Of a stretch of DNA of 8,981 nt, positions 1 to 8,826 are shown in pieces. Position numbers and translations under genes: made by a program. How positions within the stretch are numbered: the stretch's first letter is position 1; each line of letters opens with the position of its first letter. The notes below the pieces were generated by a model. It ran no database searches, was not told the origin of the DNA, and was given only the letters and a program-made list of their open reading frames with translations. This DNA is from Betaproteobacteria bacterium. GTDB lineage: Bacteria > Pseudomonadota > Gammaproteobacteria > Burkholderiales > Sulfuriferulaceae. The stretch lies in NCBI GenBank assembly GCA_003455595.1, contig DMQT01000101.1, forward strand, positions 1 through 8,981, written 5' to 3'.

Positions 1-1126
<1,126 letters not shown>

Positions 1127-1130
1127 GTTA

Positions 1131-4100
1131 TCAGTAACGCTCAAGATCGATATCAATCGCCAGCGAGCGGATTTCTTTCACCAGCACATTGAATGATTCC
1201 GGCATGCCGGCTTCTATCTTGTGTTCGCCTTTGACGATGTTTTCATACACTTTGGTTCGTCCTGCCACGTCGTCCGACTTGACCGTCAGCATTTCCTGCA
1301 AGACATAAGCCGCGCCGTAAGCTTCCAGCGCCCACACTTCCATCTCGCCAAAACGCTGACCACCAAACTGGGCTTTACCACCCAGCGGCTGTTGCGTCAC
1401 CAGACTGTACGGGCCGGTAGAGCGGGCATGCATTTTGTCATCTACCAAGTGGTGCAGTTTCAACACGTGCATGTAACCAACCGTAACCGGGCGATCAAAC
1501 GCTTCGCCGGTACGTCCGTCACACAAGGTAATCTGACCGCTGCGTGGCAAACCTGCCAGTTCCAGCATATCCTTGATCTCGGCTTCATTTGCGCCGTCAA
1601 ATACCGGTGTAGCAAAGGGCACGCCGTTGCGCAGATTGCGCGCCAACTCAATGATTTCATCGTCGCTGAAGCTGTTGAGGTCTTCGGATTTGCCCGTGGC
1701 GTTGTAAATCTTGCCCAGGAATGCACGCACATCAGCCACTTTTTTCTGCGCCTGCAGCATGTCGTCAATCTTTTTACCCAGACCCTTGGCAGCCCAGCCC
1801 AGATGGGTTTCGAGAATCTGACCGACGTTCATCCGCGACGGCACGCCCAACGGGTTGAGCACGATGTCCATTGGCGTACCGTCGGCCATGAACGGCATGT
1901 CCTCAATCGGCACGATCTTCGACACCACGCCCTTGTTACCGTGACGGCCGGCCATCTTGTCGCCCGGCTGCAGGCGGCGCTTCACTGCCACGTACACCTT
2001 GACCATCTTCTGCACGCCCGGCGGCAACTCATCACCTGCGGTCAGTTTTTTCTTCTTCTCTTCGAACATGCCATCAAACTCGATGCGCTTCTGTTCCAGA
2101 CTGTCCTTGAGCGATTCCATCTGGCGACTGGCTTCTTCGTCCGCCAGACGGATGTCAAACCAGTCATGACGGTTCATGCTATCCAGATACTCCTGGGTAA
2201 TCTTGGTATCCTTGGCCAGCTTTTTCGGACCACCCTTGGCGACCTTTTGCTGCAACAGACGCTGCAGACGGGCAAACGCATCTTCTTCCACGATACGCAT
2301 GCGGTCGGCCATGTCCTTTTTATATTCGGACAACTGGTTGTCGATGATCTGCTTGGCGCGTGCATCACGCTCGATACCTTCACGCGTGAATACCTGTACG
2401 TCGATCACGGTGCCCGCCATGCCGGACGACACGCGCAAGGAAGTGTCTTTTACGTCCGAGGCTTTTTCACCGAAAATTGCGCGCAGCAGTTTCTCTTCCG
2501 GCGTCAGCTGGGTTTCGCCCTTGGGCGTGACCTTACCCACCAGCACGTCACCGGCTTCGACTTCCGCACCAATGTAGCAAATACCCGATTCGTCCAGACG
2601 ACCCAGCATGCGCTCCGACAGATTGGAAATGTCGCGGGTGATTTCTTCAGGCCCGAGCTTGGTGTCGCGCGCCACTACCGTCAGTTCTTCGATATGAATC
2701 GAGGTATAGCGGTCTTCTGCCACCACGCGCTCGGAGATTAGGATCGAATCTTCGAAGTTGAAGCCGTTCCATGGCATGAATGCCACCAGCAGGTTCTGTC
2801 CCAGCGCCAATTCACCCATGTCGGTGGAAGCACCGTCGGCTATCACGTCGCCGCGCGCCAGCACATCACCCACCTTGACCAACGGACGCTGGTTGATGTT
2901 GGTGTTCTGGTTGGAACGGGTGTATTTGATCAACGTGTAGATATCAACGCCGACCTCACCCGCGGTGGTCTCTTCGTCGCTCACACGCACCACGATACGG
3001 CCGGCATCGACATAATCGACCACGCCGCCACGCCGCGCTTGTACCGTGGTGCCCGAGTCAACTGCAGCAGTACGCTCGATACCGGTACCGACCAGGGACT
3101 TCTCGGCACGCAGACACGGCACCGCCTGACGCTGCATGTTGGAACCCATCAAGGCGCGGTTGGCGTCATCGTGCTCAAGGAACGGAATCAGCGAAGCAGC
3201 AACCGACACGATTTGTGACGGCGCGACGTCCATGTACTGAATCCGCTCCGGGCTGGCCAGCTCGAATTCGTTCTTGTGACGGCAGGATACGATCTCGCTG
3301 GTGAATTTGCCGCTCTTGTCGAGCTCGGCATTCGCCTGGGCAATCACGTATTTGCTTTCTTCGATCGCCGACAGGTACTCGATATGGTCGGTAACTTTAG
3401 AGTTCTCCACCTTGCGATACGGCGTTTCAAGAAAACCGTATTTATTGGTGCGCGCAAACAATGCCAGCGAGTTGATCAGGCCGATGTTCGGACCTTCCGG
3501 CGTCTCGATCGGGCATACCCGACCATAGTGCGTCGGATGCACGTCACGCACCTCAAAACCGGCGCGCTCACGCGTCAGGCCGCCGGGGCCCAAAGCCGAT
3601 ACACGGCGCTTGTGGGTAATCTCGGACAGCGGATTGGTTTGATCCATAAACTGCGACAACTGGCTCGAGCCGAAGAATTCTTTCACCGCCGCCGATACCG
3701 GCTTGGCGTTGATCAGATCATGCGGCATCAGATTTTCGGATTCAGCCTGTGACAGGCGCTCCTTGACCGCGCGCTCCACCCGCACCAGACCAGCCCGGAA
3801 CTGATTCTCGGCCAGTTCGCCCACGCTACGCACGCGGCGATTGCCAAGGTGATCGATATCGTCGATTTCGCCACGACCGTTGCGCAGCTCAACCAGAATC
3901 TTGATGACTGCAACAATGTCCTCGGTGCTCAGAATACCGGCACCCTCCAGTTCGTCACGACCAACCCGACGGTTGAACTTCATCCGGCCTACCGCCGACA
4001 GATCATAGCGGTCTGCATTGAAGAACAGGCCCTTGAACAGCGCTTCTACCGAATCTTCGGTAGGCGGCTCACCAGGACGCATCATGCGATAAATTGCCAC

Positions 4101-5204
4101 GCGTGCAGCATATTGATCCGGCGTATCGTCGGTCCGCAGCGTGCCTGAAATATAGGCGCCCTGATCCAGATCGTTGGTATAAATGGTGTTGATTTTGGCG
4201 ATGCCCGCTTCTTGCAGCTTGGCCAACAGTGCTTCAGCAATTTCATCATTCGCGTTGGCGACGATTTCACCGCTTTGCTTGTCGATCACGTTTTCCGCCA
4301 GCACGCGACCCATCAAAAATTCTTCCGGCACAGCAATCTTCGACAAACCCGCTTCCTGCATTAAGCGAATATGCTTGACGGTGATGCGCTTGTCTTTCGG
4401 TACAATCACTTCGCCTTTTTTATCGACAATGTCGAAACGTGCGATTTCACCGCGCAGGCGATCCGGTACCAGTTCAAACTGGGTAGTCTTTTTGCCCAGA
4501 TGGAAGGTGTCAGTAGTAAAGAATTCAGCCAGTATCTGTTCGTTGCCATACCCCAGCGCCTTTAGCAGCGTGGTCACCGGCATTTTGCGGCGACGGTCGA
4601 TACGGAAATACAGGTAATCCTTAGCGTCGAACTCGTAGTCGAGCCAGGAACCACGGTAAGGAATGATACGTGCCGAGAACAGCAATTTGCCCGAGCTGTG
4701 GGTTTTGCCACGGTCGTGCTCGAAAAACACGCCAGGCGAACGGTGTAGCTGCGATACGATTACGCGATCCGTACCGTTGATGATGAACGAACCGGTCGGC
4801 GTCATGAGCGGAATCTCGCCCATGTAGACCTCTTGCTCCTTGACTTCCTTCACCGTGGGTTTGGACGCTTCGCGATCCATGATGGTCAGACGCACCTTGG
4901 CGCGCAACGGTGCCGCGTAGGTTAAGCCACGCTGCTGGCACTCCACCATGTCAAACGGCGGCTCACCCAATACATAGCTGACAAAATCAAGCTTGGCGTT
5001 GCCGGAGTGACTGGCAATCGGAAAAATCGAGGTGAACGCAGCCTGCAAACCTTCATTGGCACGACTGTCGGGCTTAACGTCGGCTTGCAGAAAGGCCCGG
5101 AAGGAATCCAGTTGCGTAGCGAGCAAAAAAGGCACCTGAAGGATGCTTGCACGTTTGGCAAAACTTTTCCGGATGCGTTTTTTCTCGGTGAATGAGTAGC
5201 TCAT
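1131..5204 (-). CDS. rpoB: RNA polymerase beta subunit
   Basis: This is the second-largest core RNA polymerase subunit; it forms one side of the active-site cleft and the rifampicin pocket. The protein is 1357 residues from [13 protein letters not shown] to DIDLERY, within the usual betaproteobacterial length. The rifampicin cluster is at 512-538 ([11 protein letters not shown], then [12 protein letters not shown]). It keeps Asp521, His531, Arg534 and Ser536 (E. coli 516, 526, 529, 531), the sensitive-type residues; Thr523 replaces E. coli Asn518, as in other betaproteobacteria. The catalytic-region lysines are Lys1075 and Lys1083 in [19 protein letters not shown]. The start is the ATG at 5202-5204, because TAGGAG lies 5 nt upstream and the family begins here. 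An in-frame TTG 33 nt upstream lacks such a site. The gene ends in tandem in-frame stops, TGA TAA. It is intact. Confidence 0.99.
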   Translation of the reverse strand: MSYSFTEKKRIRKSFAKRASILQVPFLLATQLDSFRAFLQADVKPDSRANEGLQAAFTSIFPIASHSGNAKLDFVSYVLGEPPFDMVECQQRGLTYAAPLRAKVRLTIMDREASKPTVKEVKEQEVYMGEIPLMTPTGSFIINGTDRVIVSQLHRSPGVFFEHDRGKTHSSGKLLFSARIIPYRGSWLDYEFDAKDYLYFRIDRRRKMPVTTLLKALGYGNEQILAEFFTTDTFHLGKKTTQFELVPDRLRGEIARFDIVDKKGEVIVPKDKRITVKHIRLMQEAGLSKIAVPEEFLMGRVLAENVIDKQSGEIVANANDEIAEALLAKLQEAGIAKINTIYTNDLDQGAYISGTLRTDDTPDQYAARVAIYRMMRPGEPPTEDSVEALFKGLFFNADRYDLSAVGRMKFNRRVGRDELEGAGILSTEDIVAVIKILVELRNGRGEIDDIDHLGNRRVRSVGELAENQFRAGLVRVERAVKERLSQAESENLMPHDLINAKPVSAAVKEFFGSSQLSQFMDQTNPLSEITHKRRVSALGPGGLTRERAGFEVRDVHPTHYGRVCPIETPEGPNIGLINSLALFARTNKYGFLETPYRKVENSKVTDHIEYLSAIEESKYVIAQANAELDKSGKFTSEIVSCRHKNEFELASPERIQYMDVAPSQIVSVAASLIPFLEHDDANRALMGSNMQRQAVPCLRAEKSLVGTGIERTAAVDSGTTVQARRGGVVDYVDAGRIVVRVSDEETTAGEVGVDIYTLIKYTRSNQNTNINQRPLVKVGDVLARGDVIADGASTDMGELALGQNLLVAFMPWNGFNFEDSILISERVVAEDRYTSIHIEELTVVARDTKLGPEEITRDISNLSERMLGRLDESGICYIGAEVEAGDVLVGKVTPKGETQLTPEEKLLRAIFGEKASDVKDTSLRVSSGMAGTVIDVQVFTREGIERDARAKQIIDNQLSEYKKDMADRMRIVEEDAFARLQRLLQQKVAKGGPKKLAKDTKITQEYLDSMNRHDWFDIRLADEEASRQMESLKDSLEQKRIEFDGMFEEKKKKLTAGDELPPGVQKMVKVYVAVKRRLQPGDKMAGRHGNKGVVSKIVPIEDMPFMADGTPMDIVLNPLGVPSRMNVGQILETHLGWAAKGLGKKIDDMLQAQKKVADVRAFLGKIYNATGKSEDLNSFSDDEIIELARNLRNGVPFATPVFDGANEAEIKDMLELAGLPRSGQITLCDGRTGEAFDRPVTVGYMHVLKLHHLVDDKMHARSTGPYSLVTQQPLGGKAQFGGQRFGEMEVWALEAYGAAYVLQEMLTVKSDDVAGRTKVYENIVKGEHKIEAGMPESFNVLVKEIRSLAIDIDLERY

Positions 5205-5209
5205 GAAAT

Positions 5210-5215
5210 CTCCTA
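5210..5215 (-). promoter_or_regulatory. rpoB ribosome-binding site
   Basis: TAGGAG in the transcript, 5 nt before the ATG of MSYSFTEKK. It decides this start against an upstream in-frame TTG that would add 11 residues not seen in the family. Confidence 0.85.
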
Positions 5216-5228
5216 GAAGGACCTGCGC

Positions 5229-5278
5229 AGAAGACAAAAGACAAAAGACAACGCGCGGCTAATCCGCGCTGGTGTTGT
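5229..5278 (-). terminator. Putative rplL-rpoB transcription attenuator (hairpin plus U-rich tract)
   Basis: In the transcript, GCGCGG (5264-5269) pairs perfectly with CCGCGC (5253-5258) around the 5-nt loop ATTAG. ACAAC (5274-5278) and GTTGT (5248-5252) can extend the stem with a 4-nt bulge (ACCA) on one side. The hairpin is followed at once by CTTTTGTCTTTTGTCTTCT (5229-5247), a broken U-rich tract. This resembles a leaky intrinsic terminator. E. coli has an attenuator in the same gap that lets only part of the transcription continue from the stalk-protein genes into rpoBC. The structure is seen; partial termination is inferred. It could instead be an mRNA-processing hairpin. Confidence 0.5.
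5233..5251. repeat. Short tandem repeat GACAAAA (2.7 copies)
   Basis: On the plus strand, gacaaaa at 5233-5239 and 5240-5246 is followed by a partial gacaa at 5247-5251. The repeat makes up most of the U-rich tract after the attenuator-like hairpin, so copy-number slippage would change the tract length. Confidence 0.75.
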
Positions 5279-5282
5279 GCCC

Positions 5283-5331
5283 CTGTCTTGTGTGTTCTGC
5301 ATTGGCCGGATTTGCACCCGACCAATGACAG
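5283..5331 (-). promoter_or_regulatory. Second stem-loop in the rplL-rpoB gap (possible RNase processing site)
   Basis: CATTGG/CCAATG arms at 5300-5305 and 5322-5327 pair perfectly. A single C-A mismatch and three more pairs (5307-5309 with 5318-5320) extend the stem inward, leaving an 8-nt loop. Outer arms CTGTC and GACAG (5283-5287 and 5327-5331) can lengthen it across an internal loop, with base 5327 shared between the two stems. No U-tract follows, so it is not terminator-like. E. coli has an RNase III site between rplL and rpoB, which is the nearest known parallel; that role here is inferred. Confidence 0.4.
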
Positions 5332-5342
5332 ACGTTACTTAA

Positions 5343-5717
5343 TTACTTAACTTCGCAAGTTGCGCCAGCTTCGACCAGTTGTTTCTGGACTGCTTCAGCA
5401 TCGGCCTTGGATACGCCTTCCTTAACAGCTTTAGGAGCGCCGTCAACCAGGTCTTTAGCTTCTTTCAGACCCAGACCGGTAATGGCACGCACCACTTTGA
5501 TGGTGTTGACTTTATTCTCACCGGCGCCGGTCAGAATCACATCAAACTCGGTTTTTTCTTCAGCTGCAGCAGCTGCAGCAGGTGCAGCTGAAACAGCAAC
5601 TGCAGCAGCTGCTGCGGAAACGCCGAATTTTTCTTCCATTTCCTTGATCAGTTCGGACAGATCAAGCACAGTCATGCCAGCGATGGCATCCAGAATGTCA
5701 GCTTTGGATAAAGCCAT
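5343..5717 (-). CDS. rplL: 50S ribosomal protein L7/L12
   Basis: This is the acidic stalk protein; its dimers bind L10 and recruit the translational GTPases IF2, EF-Tu, EF-G and RF3. The protein has 124 residues, normal for the family. The N-terminal dimerisation domain is about 1-33 ([20 protein letters not shown] onward), the flexible Ala/Val hinge about 34-53, and the globular C-terminal domain about 54-124, with [20 protein letters not shown] forming the conserved factor-binding surface. AGGAGA lies 6 nt before the ATG. It follows rplJ by 65 nt, as expected for a cotranscribed pair in which L7/L12 is made in excess. One mild oddity is Cys121 in the tail ATCEVK; E. coli L7/L12 has no cysteine. 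Confidence 0.99.
   Translation of the reverse strand: MALSKADILDAIAGMTVLDLSELIKEMEEKFGVSAAAAAVAVSAAPAAAAAAEEKTEFDVILTGAGENKVNTIKVVRAITGLGLKEAKDLVDGAPKAVKEGVSKADAEAVQKQLVEAGATCEVK
5561..5616. repeat. Low-complexity alanine-codon (GCN) tract in rplL
   Basis: Short repeats of the gctgcagca type encode the Ala-rich hinge of L7/L12. Such tracts can slip, but the reading frame is intact here. Confidence 0.6.
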
Positions 5718-5755
5718 GGTATTTCTCCTGATTGAAAAGTTTTAAATTGGTTCAC

Positions 5756-5776
5756 TGCAGCGCACCACGCGCTGCA
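5756..5776 (-). promoter_or_regulatory. Perfect 8-bp hairpin in the rplJ-rplL spacer
   Basis: TGCAGCGC (5756-5763) and GCGCTGCA (5769-5776) are perfect inverted repeats around a 5-nt loop. In the transcript the stem begins 6 nt after the rplJ stop codon, and the rplL ribosome-binding site lies about 26 nt further on. No U-run follows, so it is not a standard terminator. It may mark mRNA processing or stability, or shape rplJ-rplL coupling; the function is not shown. Confidence 0.45.
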
Positions 5777-5782
5777 ATCAGA

Positions 5783-6304
5783 TTACGCAGCCTGCTTGTC
5801 GCGTACCGCAGCCAGCCCACGCACGAACTTGGTCGGAACCTCGTTCAACGTACGCACGAACTGCGTGATTGGCGCCTGCATGGTACCCATCAATTTCGCC
5901 AGCAACTCATCGCGGCTAGGCATGCTGGCCAGATTAGCGACATCTTTTGCAGACATCACTAAATTGGCCATCGCACCAGCCTTGATGACAAACTTGTCAT
6001 TGGTTTTGGCGAAATCGGCGAGCACTTTTGCGGCGGCCACAGGATCTTTGGAAATGCCGTAAGCCAGCGGGCCAACCAGATGGTCAGCCAAACCAGCAAA
6101 TGCCGTTTCCGAAACCGCACGACGTGCCAAAGTGTTTTTCAACACGCGCAGATACACGCCATTGGCACGCGCTTTAGCACGCAAGGTGGTCATTTGCACA
6201 ACACCGATACCCCGGTATTCTGCTACCACCACGGTCTGGGCATTGACCAGCACGGCGCCCAGCTCGGCAATGACTGCCTTCTTTTCCTCTAGATTCAGAC
6301 TCAA
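5783..6304 (-). CDS. rplJ: 50S ribosomal protein L10
   Basis: L10 anchors the L7/L12 dimers to 23S rRNA through L11 and also represses its own operon. From the TTG at 6302-6304 the protein is 173 residues, beginning (M)[14 protein letters not shown] as in other betaproteobacteria. The rRNA-binding domain includes VVVAEYRGI and [14 protein letters not shown] (about 51-64). The C-terminal helix (about 145-170, [16 protein letters not shown]) is the expected L7/L12 docking site. The start is placed at TTG because a near-perfect Shine-Dalgarno lies 6 nt upstream and homologues start here. The only longer in-frame start is another TTG, which would read through that ribosome-binding site. The gene sits downstream of a long structured leader and 65 nt before rplL. 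Confidence 0.97.
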   Translation of the reverse strand: MSLNLEEKKAVIAELGAVLVNAQTVVVAEYRGIGVVQMTTLRAKARANGVYLRVLKNTLARRAVSETAFAGLADHLVGPLAYGISKDPVAAAKVLADFAKTNDKFVIKAGAMANLVMSAKDVANLASMPSRDELLAKLMGTMQAPITQFVRTLNEVPTKFVRGLAAVRDKQAA

Positions 6305-6310
6305 GGTCTT

Positions 6311-6318
6311 ACCTCCTT
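6311..6318 (-). promoter_or_regulatory. Strong ribosome-binding site of rplJ before a TTG start
   Basis: AAGGAGGT in the transcript is a full-strength Shine-Dalgarno, 6 nt before TTG. It decides the rplJ start. The combination of a very strong site with a weak start codon suits a gene whose initiation is controlled by leader RNA folding; that last point is inference. Confidence 0.85.
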
Positions 6319-6428
6319 CTAAAAACACCAATTGAATTCAGGCTTGCGCCCAAACACAACCGAGAGTCGGCGACCTTTCATCAGGAGCCACAGATTCATG
6401 ACTGAAACGCTTTTCCTGTATCGGGGCA

Positions 6429-6544
6429 CGCCATCTGCGTTGGGATCAGAAACAAAATACCGTTTCCGAAAATTAAATGCAGGCTTGAACCGCACGCTTA
6501 AAACCACAAACGGCGGTTACACACCTTCACCCCTACGGTCTTTG
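6429..6544 (-). ncRNA. Putative L10 leader (autoregulatory rplJ mRNA leader)
   Basis: The 313-nt gap between rplA and rplJ (6305-6617) has no credible gene but holds dense secondary structure. In the transcript, CAAAGACCGTAGGGG (6530-6544) and CCCAACGCAGATGGCG (6429-6444) resemble, from memory, the two halves of proteobacterial L10 leaders; CGTAGGG (6531-6537) can pair with CCCAACG (6438-6444) with one mismatch. Inside lie a 6-bp hairpin (6502-6518, one G-U pair) and an 8-bp hairpin (6446-6469, one G-U pair). In E. coli, L10 bound to L7/L12 attaches to a kink-turn in this leader and represses translation. The core lies about 125-240 nt before the rplJ start, a fitting distance. Assignment by Rfam-type search was not possible here. 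Confidence 0.65.
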
Positions 6545-6588
6545 ATAACCTGCCGACGCTTGCACGCCGACAGCCCAAAGTTCCTTAA

Positions 6589-6608
6589 GCGAACACCAAC
6601 GTGTTCGC
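6589..6608 (-). promoter_or_regulatory. Perfect 8-bp hairpin just after rplA
   Basis: GCGAACAC (6589-6596) and GTGTTCGC (6601-6608) pair perfectly around a 4-nt loop (GTTG in the transcript), beginning 9 nt after the rplA stop codon. What follows is TTAAGGAACTTT, not a true U-run, so it is at best a weak terminator. It may protect the 3' end of the rplKA message or mark a cleavage point before the L10 leader. Confidence 0.5.
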
Positions 6609-6617
6609 AACATTTGC

Positions 6618-7313
6618 TTACGCAGCGATGCTGGCGTGATCTACACGCACACCCACACCCATCGTGCTTGAAACCGAAATTTTCTTCATGTAAACGCCCT
6701 TGGCATTCACCGGACGGGCTTTCGCCAATGCATCCACCAGCGCAGCCAGGTTCTCACGCAAGGCATCTACATCAAACGAGGCGCGTCCAATGGTGCACTG
6801 GATAATGCCGCCTTTGTCAGTACGGTATTGCACTTGACCCGCACGTGCATTGCGCACGGCGTTGGCCACGTCAGGCGTCACGGTACCCACTTTAGGGTTA
6901 GGCATCAGACCGCGCGGACCCAGCACCTGACCCAGCTGACCGACCACACGCATTGCGTCCGGACTGGCAATCACCACGTCGAAATCCATACGACCGCCTT
7001 TGATCTCGGCTGCCAGGTCTTCAAAGCCGACGATATCCGCACCCGCCTCGAGCGCAGCCTTGGCTGCATCACCCTGCGCAAACACGGCTACACGCACGGT
7101 TTTACCGGTACCGCGTGGCAGCACTACCGAGCCACGCACCAGTTGATCGGATTTACGCGCGTCAACACCCAGGTTGATTGCGACGTCAACTGACTCGTCG
7201 AATTTGGCGGTGGCAGTTTCCTTTACCAAGCCCAGCGCATCGTTAACCGGGTAGGTTTTGGTGCGATCAATTTTTGCAGTGATCGCTTGTTGGCGTTTAG
7301 ACAGCTTGGCCAT
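6618..7313 (-). CDS. rplA: 50S ribosomal protein L1
   Basis: L1 binds 23S rRNA at the mobile L1 stalk near the E site, helps tRNA exit, and represses translation of the rplK-rplA message. The protein has 231 residues ([11 protein letters not shown] to VDHASIAA), the usual length. The family signature is at about 128-144 ([17 protein letters not shown]). The start is the ATG at 7311-7313. A GGAGGG at 7322-7327, within the end of rplK, lies 8 nt upstream. An in-frame ATG further upstream would add 22 residues overlapping rplK and not found in the family. Only 1 nt separates it from the rplK stop, so translation is probably coupled to rplK. Confidence 0.99.
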   Translation of the reverse strand: MAKLSKRQQAITAKIDRTKTYPVNDALGLVKETATAKFDESVDVAINLGVDARKSDQLVRGSVVLPRGTGKTVRVAVFAQGDAAKAALEAGADIVGFEDLAAEIKGGRMDFDVVIASPDAMRVVGQLGQVLGPRGLMPNPKVGTVTPDVANAVRNARAGQVQYRTDKGGIIQCTIGRASFDVDALRENLAALVDALAKARPVNAKGVYMKKISVSSTMGVGVRVDHASIAA

Positions 7314-7314
7314 G

Positions 7315-7746
7315 TTATACGCCCTCCACTTCAATACCCATACTGCGGGCACTACCCGCAATAATACGCACCGCAGCATCCATATCGGACGCTGTCAGGT
7401 CAGGCATTTTCGCCTTGGCGATGTCTTCAGCCTGTGCGCGCGTCAATTTGCCCACCTTATCGGTATGCGGCTTCGGGCTGCCTTTGGTAATACCGGCGGC
7501 CTTTTTGATCAGAATGGTCGCCGGTGGCGTTTTCATCACAAACGTGAAGCTCTTGTCGGCAAATGCCGTAATCACCACTGGAATCGGCAAACCCGGCTCC
7601 ATGCCCTGGGTCTGGGCATTGAATGCCTTACAGAATTCCATGATGTTCAGACCGCGCTGGCCCAATGCCGGGCCGATTGGCGGGCTAGGATTTGCCTTAC
7701 CCGCTGGGACTTGCAGCTTGACGTAGCCAACGATTTTTTTTGCCAC
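7315..7746 (-). CDS. rplK: 50S ribosomal protein L11
   Basis: L11 binds the GTPase-associated centre of 23S rRNA at the base of the stalk and is needed for RelA activation and for thiostrepton binding. With a GTG start the protein is 143 residues and begins (M)[19 protein letters not shown], as the family does. The proline-rich N-terminal segment [14 protein letters not shown] is at 19-32. The rRNA-binding C-terminal domain follows from about residue 75. The start is GTG at 7744-7746, 8 nt after AAGGAG. A longer in-frame TTG start would add 14 unrelated residues. The 142-nt gap upstream (after nusG) is where a promoter and L1 feedback site would be expected; I could not point to either. Confidence 0.98.
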   Translation of the reverse strand: MAKKIVGYVKLQVPAGKANPSPPIGPALGQRGLNIMEFCKAFNAQTQGMEPGLPIPVVITAFADKSFTFVMKTPPATILIKKAAGITKGSPKPHTDKVGKLTRAQAEDIAKAKMPDLTASDMDAAVRIIAGSARSMGIEVEGV

Positions 7747-7754
7747 TTGGCAGA

Positions 7755-7760
7755 CTCCTT
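7755..7760 (-). promoter_or_regulatory. rplK ribosome-binding site before a GTG start
   Basis: AAGGAG in the transcript, 8 nt before GTG. It fixes the start of L11 at the residue where the family begins and argues against the longer in-frame TTG frame. Confidence 0.85.
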
Positions 7761-7888
7761 GAAATGGGTAGTAACGGATAGCGGTCAATATGTCAGCGCA
7801 TTAGCTCAATCCTGCCGCATGCTCGACCAACCACCCTCCCCGTTGCACACAAACACATGACGACGAACCGCCATGACCAAAAACATCG

Positions 7889-8422
7889 TCAGGCTTTTTC
7901 TACCTGACTGAAATCCAGTTCAACCGGTGTCGCGCGACCGAAAATCAGCACTGACACACGCAACTTGCTCTTGTCGTAATTCACATCTTCAACGTTGCCG
8001 TGGAAATCATTGAACGGGCCATCGATGACGCGCACCGCCTCACCCACTTCAAACAACACCTTGGGACGCGGCTTCTCAACACCTTCCTGAATCTGGTGCA
8101 GGATAACTTCAACCTCTTTTTCGCTGATCGGGGTGGGCTTCATCGCCGAACCACCGACAAAGCCGGTGACCTTGGGTGTATTTTTGATCAGATGCCAGGT
8201 GTCATCATTCATTTCCATTTGCACCAGGACATAGCCTGGGAAAAACTTGCGCTCGGAAATCGACTTCTGACCCGCCTTCATCTCGATCACCTCTTCCACC
8301 GGCACCAGAATTTCGCCAAACATATCCTGCATACCGGCGCGTCCAATACGCTCTATCAAAGCGCGTTGAACACTCTTCTCAAAGCCTGAATAGGCGTGCA
8401 CCACATACCAACGCATACTCAT
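7889..8422 (-). CDS. nusG: Transcription termination/antitermination factor NusG
   Basis: NusG binds elongating RNA polymerase at the beta' clamp, suppresses pausing, assists Rho, and links polymerase to the ribosome. The protein has 177 residues, close to E. coli's 181. The N-terminal NGN domain spans about 4-95 ([19 protein letters not shown], then [12 protein letters not shown] at 60-71). The KOW domain spans about 125-177 ([16 protein letters not shown]). The start is the ATG at 8420-8422, which overlaps the secE stop as ATGA. AGGG lies 6 nt upstream. Met3 (8414-8416) is a possible alternative, but its spacing to the same site would be 12 nt. Translational coupling with secE is likely. 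Confidence 0.98.
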   Translation of the reverse strand: MSMRWYVVHAYSGFEKSVQRALIERIGRAGMQDMFGEILVPVEEVIEMKAGQKSISERKFFPGYVLVQMEMNDDTWHLIKNTPKVTGFVGGSAMKPTPISEKEVEVILHQIQEGVEKPRPKVLFEVGEAVRVIDGPFNDFHGNVEDVNYDKSKLRVSVLIFGRATPVELDFSQVEKA

Positions 8423-8769
8423 GTATTACCCTGTCCCATCAGCAATTTCACAGCCCACAAAAGCCCTGCATCGACCAGCCAGAGAAATAGCGCCATCACC
8501 ACCACAAAAGCAAACACAACGCCCGTGGTTTGTATGGTTTCCTTGCGTGTCGGCCAAACCACCTTGCGCGCTTCGGCCACCGACTCCCGGCTAAACGCAA
8601 AAAATTGTTTGCCTGTCTGGGTGAACCAGAAAAGCGCGACTGCCGCGGCCAAACCCGCCAACACCGAACCCAAACGCACAACACTCGGGCTGTCAGCGAA
8701 ATAATAAAAGCCGGCTATGCCCGCGATTATCATCAGCGCAGCAGCCAGCAACTTGATTTTGTCGGTCAT
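8419..8769 (-). CDS. secE: Preprotein translocase subunit SecE
   Basis: SecE is the essential clamp of the SecYEG channel in the inner membrane. The protein has 116 residues, with three likely membrane segments at about 5-24, 31-49 and 83-110, the three-helix form also found in E. coli. The conserved amphipathic SecE motif [13 protein letters not shown] is at 66-78, before the last helix. The start ATG (8767-8769) has GAGG 7 nt upstream. The stop TGA overlaps the nusG start by 4 nt. It follows tRNA-Trp by 57 nt, an arrangement known in other proteobacteria (tuf-trnW-secE-nusG). Confidence 0.98.
   Translation of the reverse strand: MTDKIKLLAAALMIIAGIAGFYYFADSPSVVRLGSVLAGLAAAVALFWFTQTGKQFFAFSRESVAEARKVVWPTRKETIQTTGVVFAFVVVMALFLWLVDAGLLWAVKLLMGQGNT
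8429..8432 (-). promoter_or_regulatory. nusG ribosome-binding site inside secE
   Basis: AGGG in the transcript lies in the last codons of secE, 6 nt before the nusG ATG. It is modest in strength, in keeping with coupled translation from secE, and favours the first ATG over the one two codons later. Confidence 0.6.
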
Positions 8770-8786
8770 TAATTAACCTCGTGAGA

Positions 8787-8813
8787 CTCACACATAGCTG
8801 TGAGGTGGTCACA
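8787..8813 (-). promoter_or_regulatory. Overlapping inverted repeats between tRNA-Trp and secE
   Basis: CTCACA (8787-8792) pairs with TGTGAG (8799-8804) across a 6-nt loop. TGTGA (8799-8803) can instead pair with TCACA (8809-8813). The two hairpins share an arm and exclude each other. They lie between the 3' end of the tRNA and the secE ribosome-binding site (8777-8780), where the precursor must be cut to free the tRNA. A processing or translational role is conjecture. Confidence 0.35.
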
Positions 8814-8826
8814 CTCCTGTTTTTAG

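Noticed and set aside
1221..2741. Open frame of 506 codons on the plus strand opposite rpoB
   Set aside because: It lies wholly antisense to conserved rpoB codons, and its His/Gln/Arg/Leu-rich translation matches no family I recognise. Long antisense frames are common opposite GC-biased genes.
5205..5237. N-terminal extension of RpoB by 11 residues
   Set aside because: It would start at TTG without a ribosome-binding site, and the family begins at MSYSF with TAGGAG 5 nt upstream.
6319..6507. 62-codon open frame on the minus strand in the rplA-rplJ gap
   Set aside because: It overlaps the structured leader and the rplJ ribosome-binding site. It has no recognisable domain, and the leader explanation accounts for this segment better.
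6545..6617. Promoter for rplJ after rplA
   Set aside because: Possible hexamers near the rplA end have weak -10 matches or wrong spacing. RNA start mapping would be needed.
6332..6805. 157-codon open frame on the plus strand across the L10 leader and the end of rplA
   Set aside because: It is antisense to rplA for much of its length, has no recognisable motif and low-complexity Pro/Arg/His/Ser content; it looks like chance.
7747..7888. Promoter and L1 feedback site expected between nusG and rplK
   Set aside because: I scanned the minus strand for -35/-10 pairs with 16-18 nt spacing and found only poor matches. No structure could be tied to L1 binding, so nothing is called.
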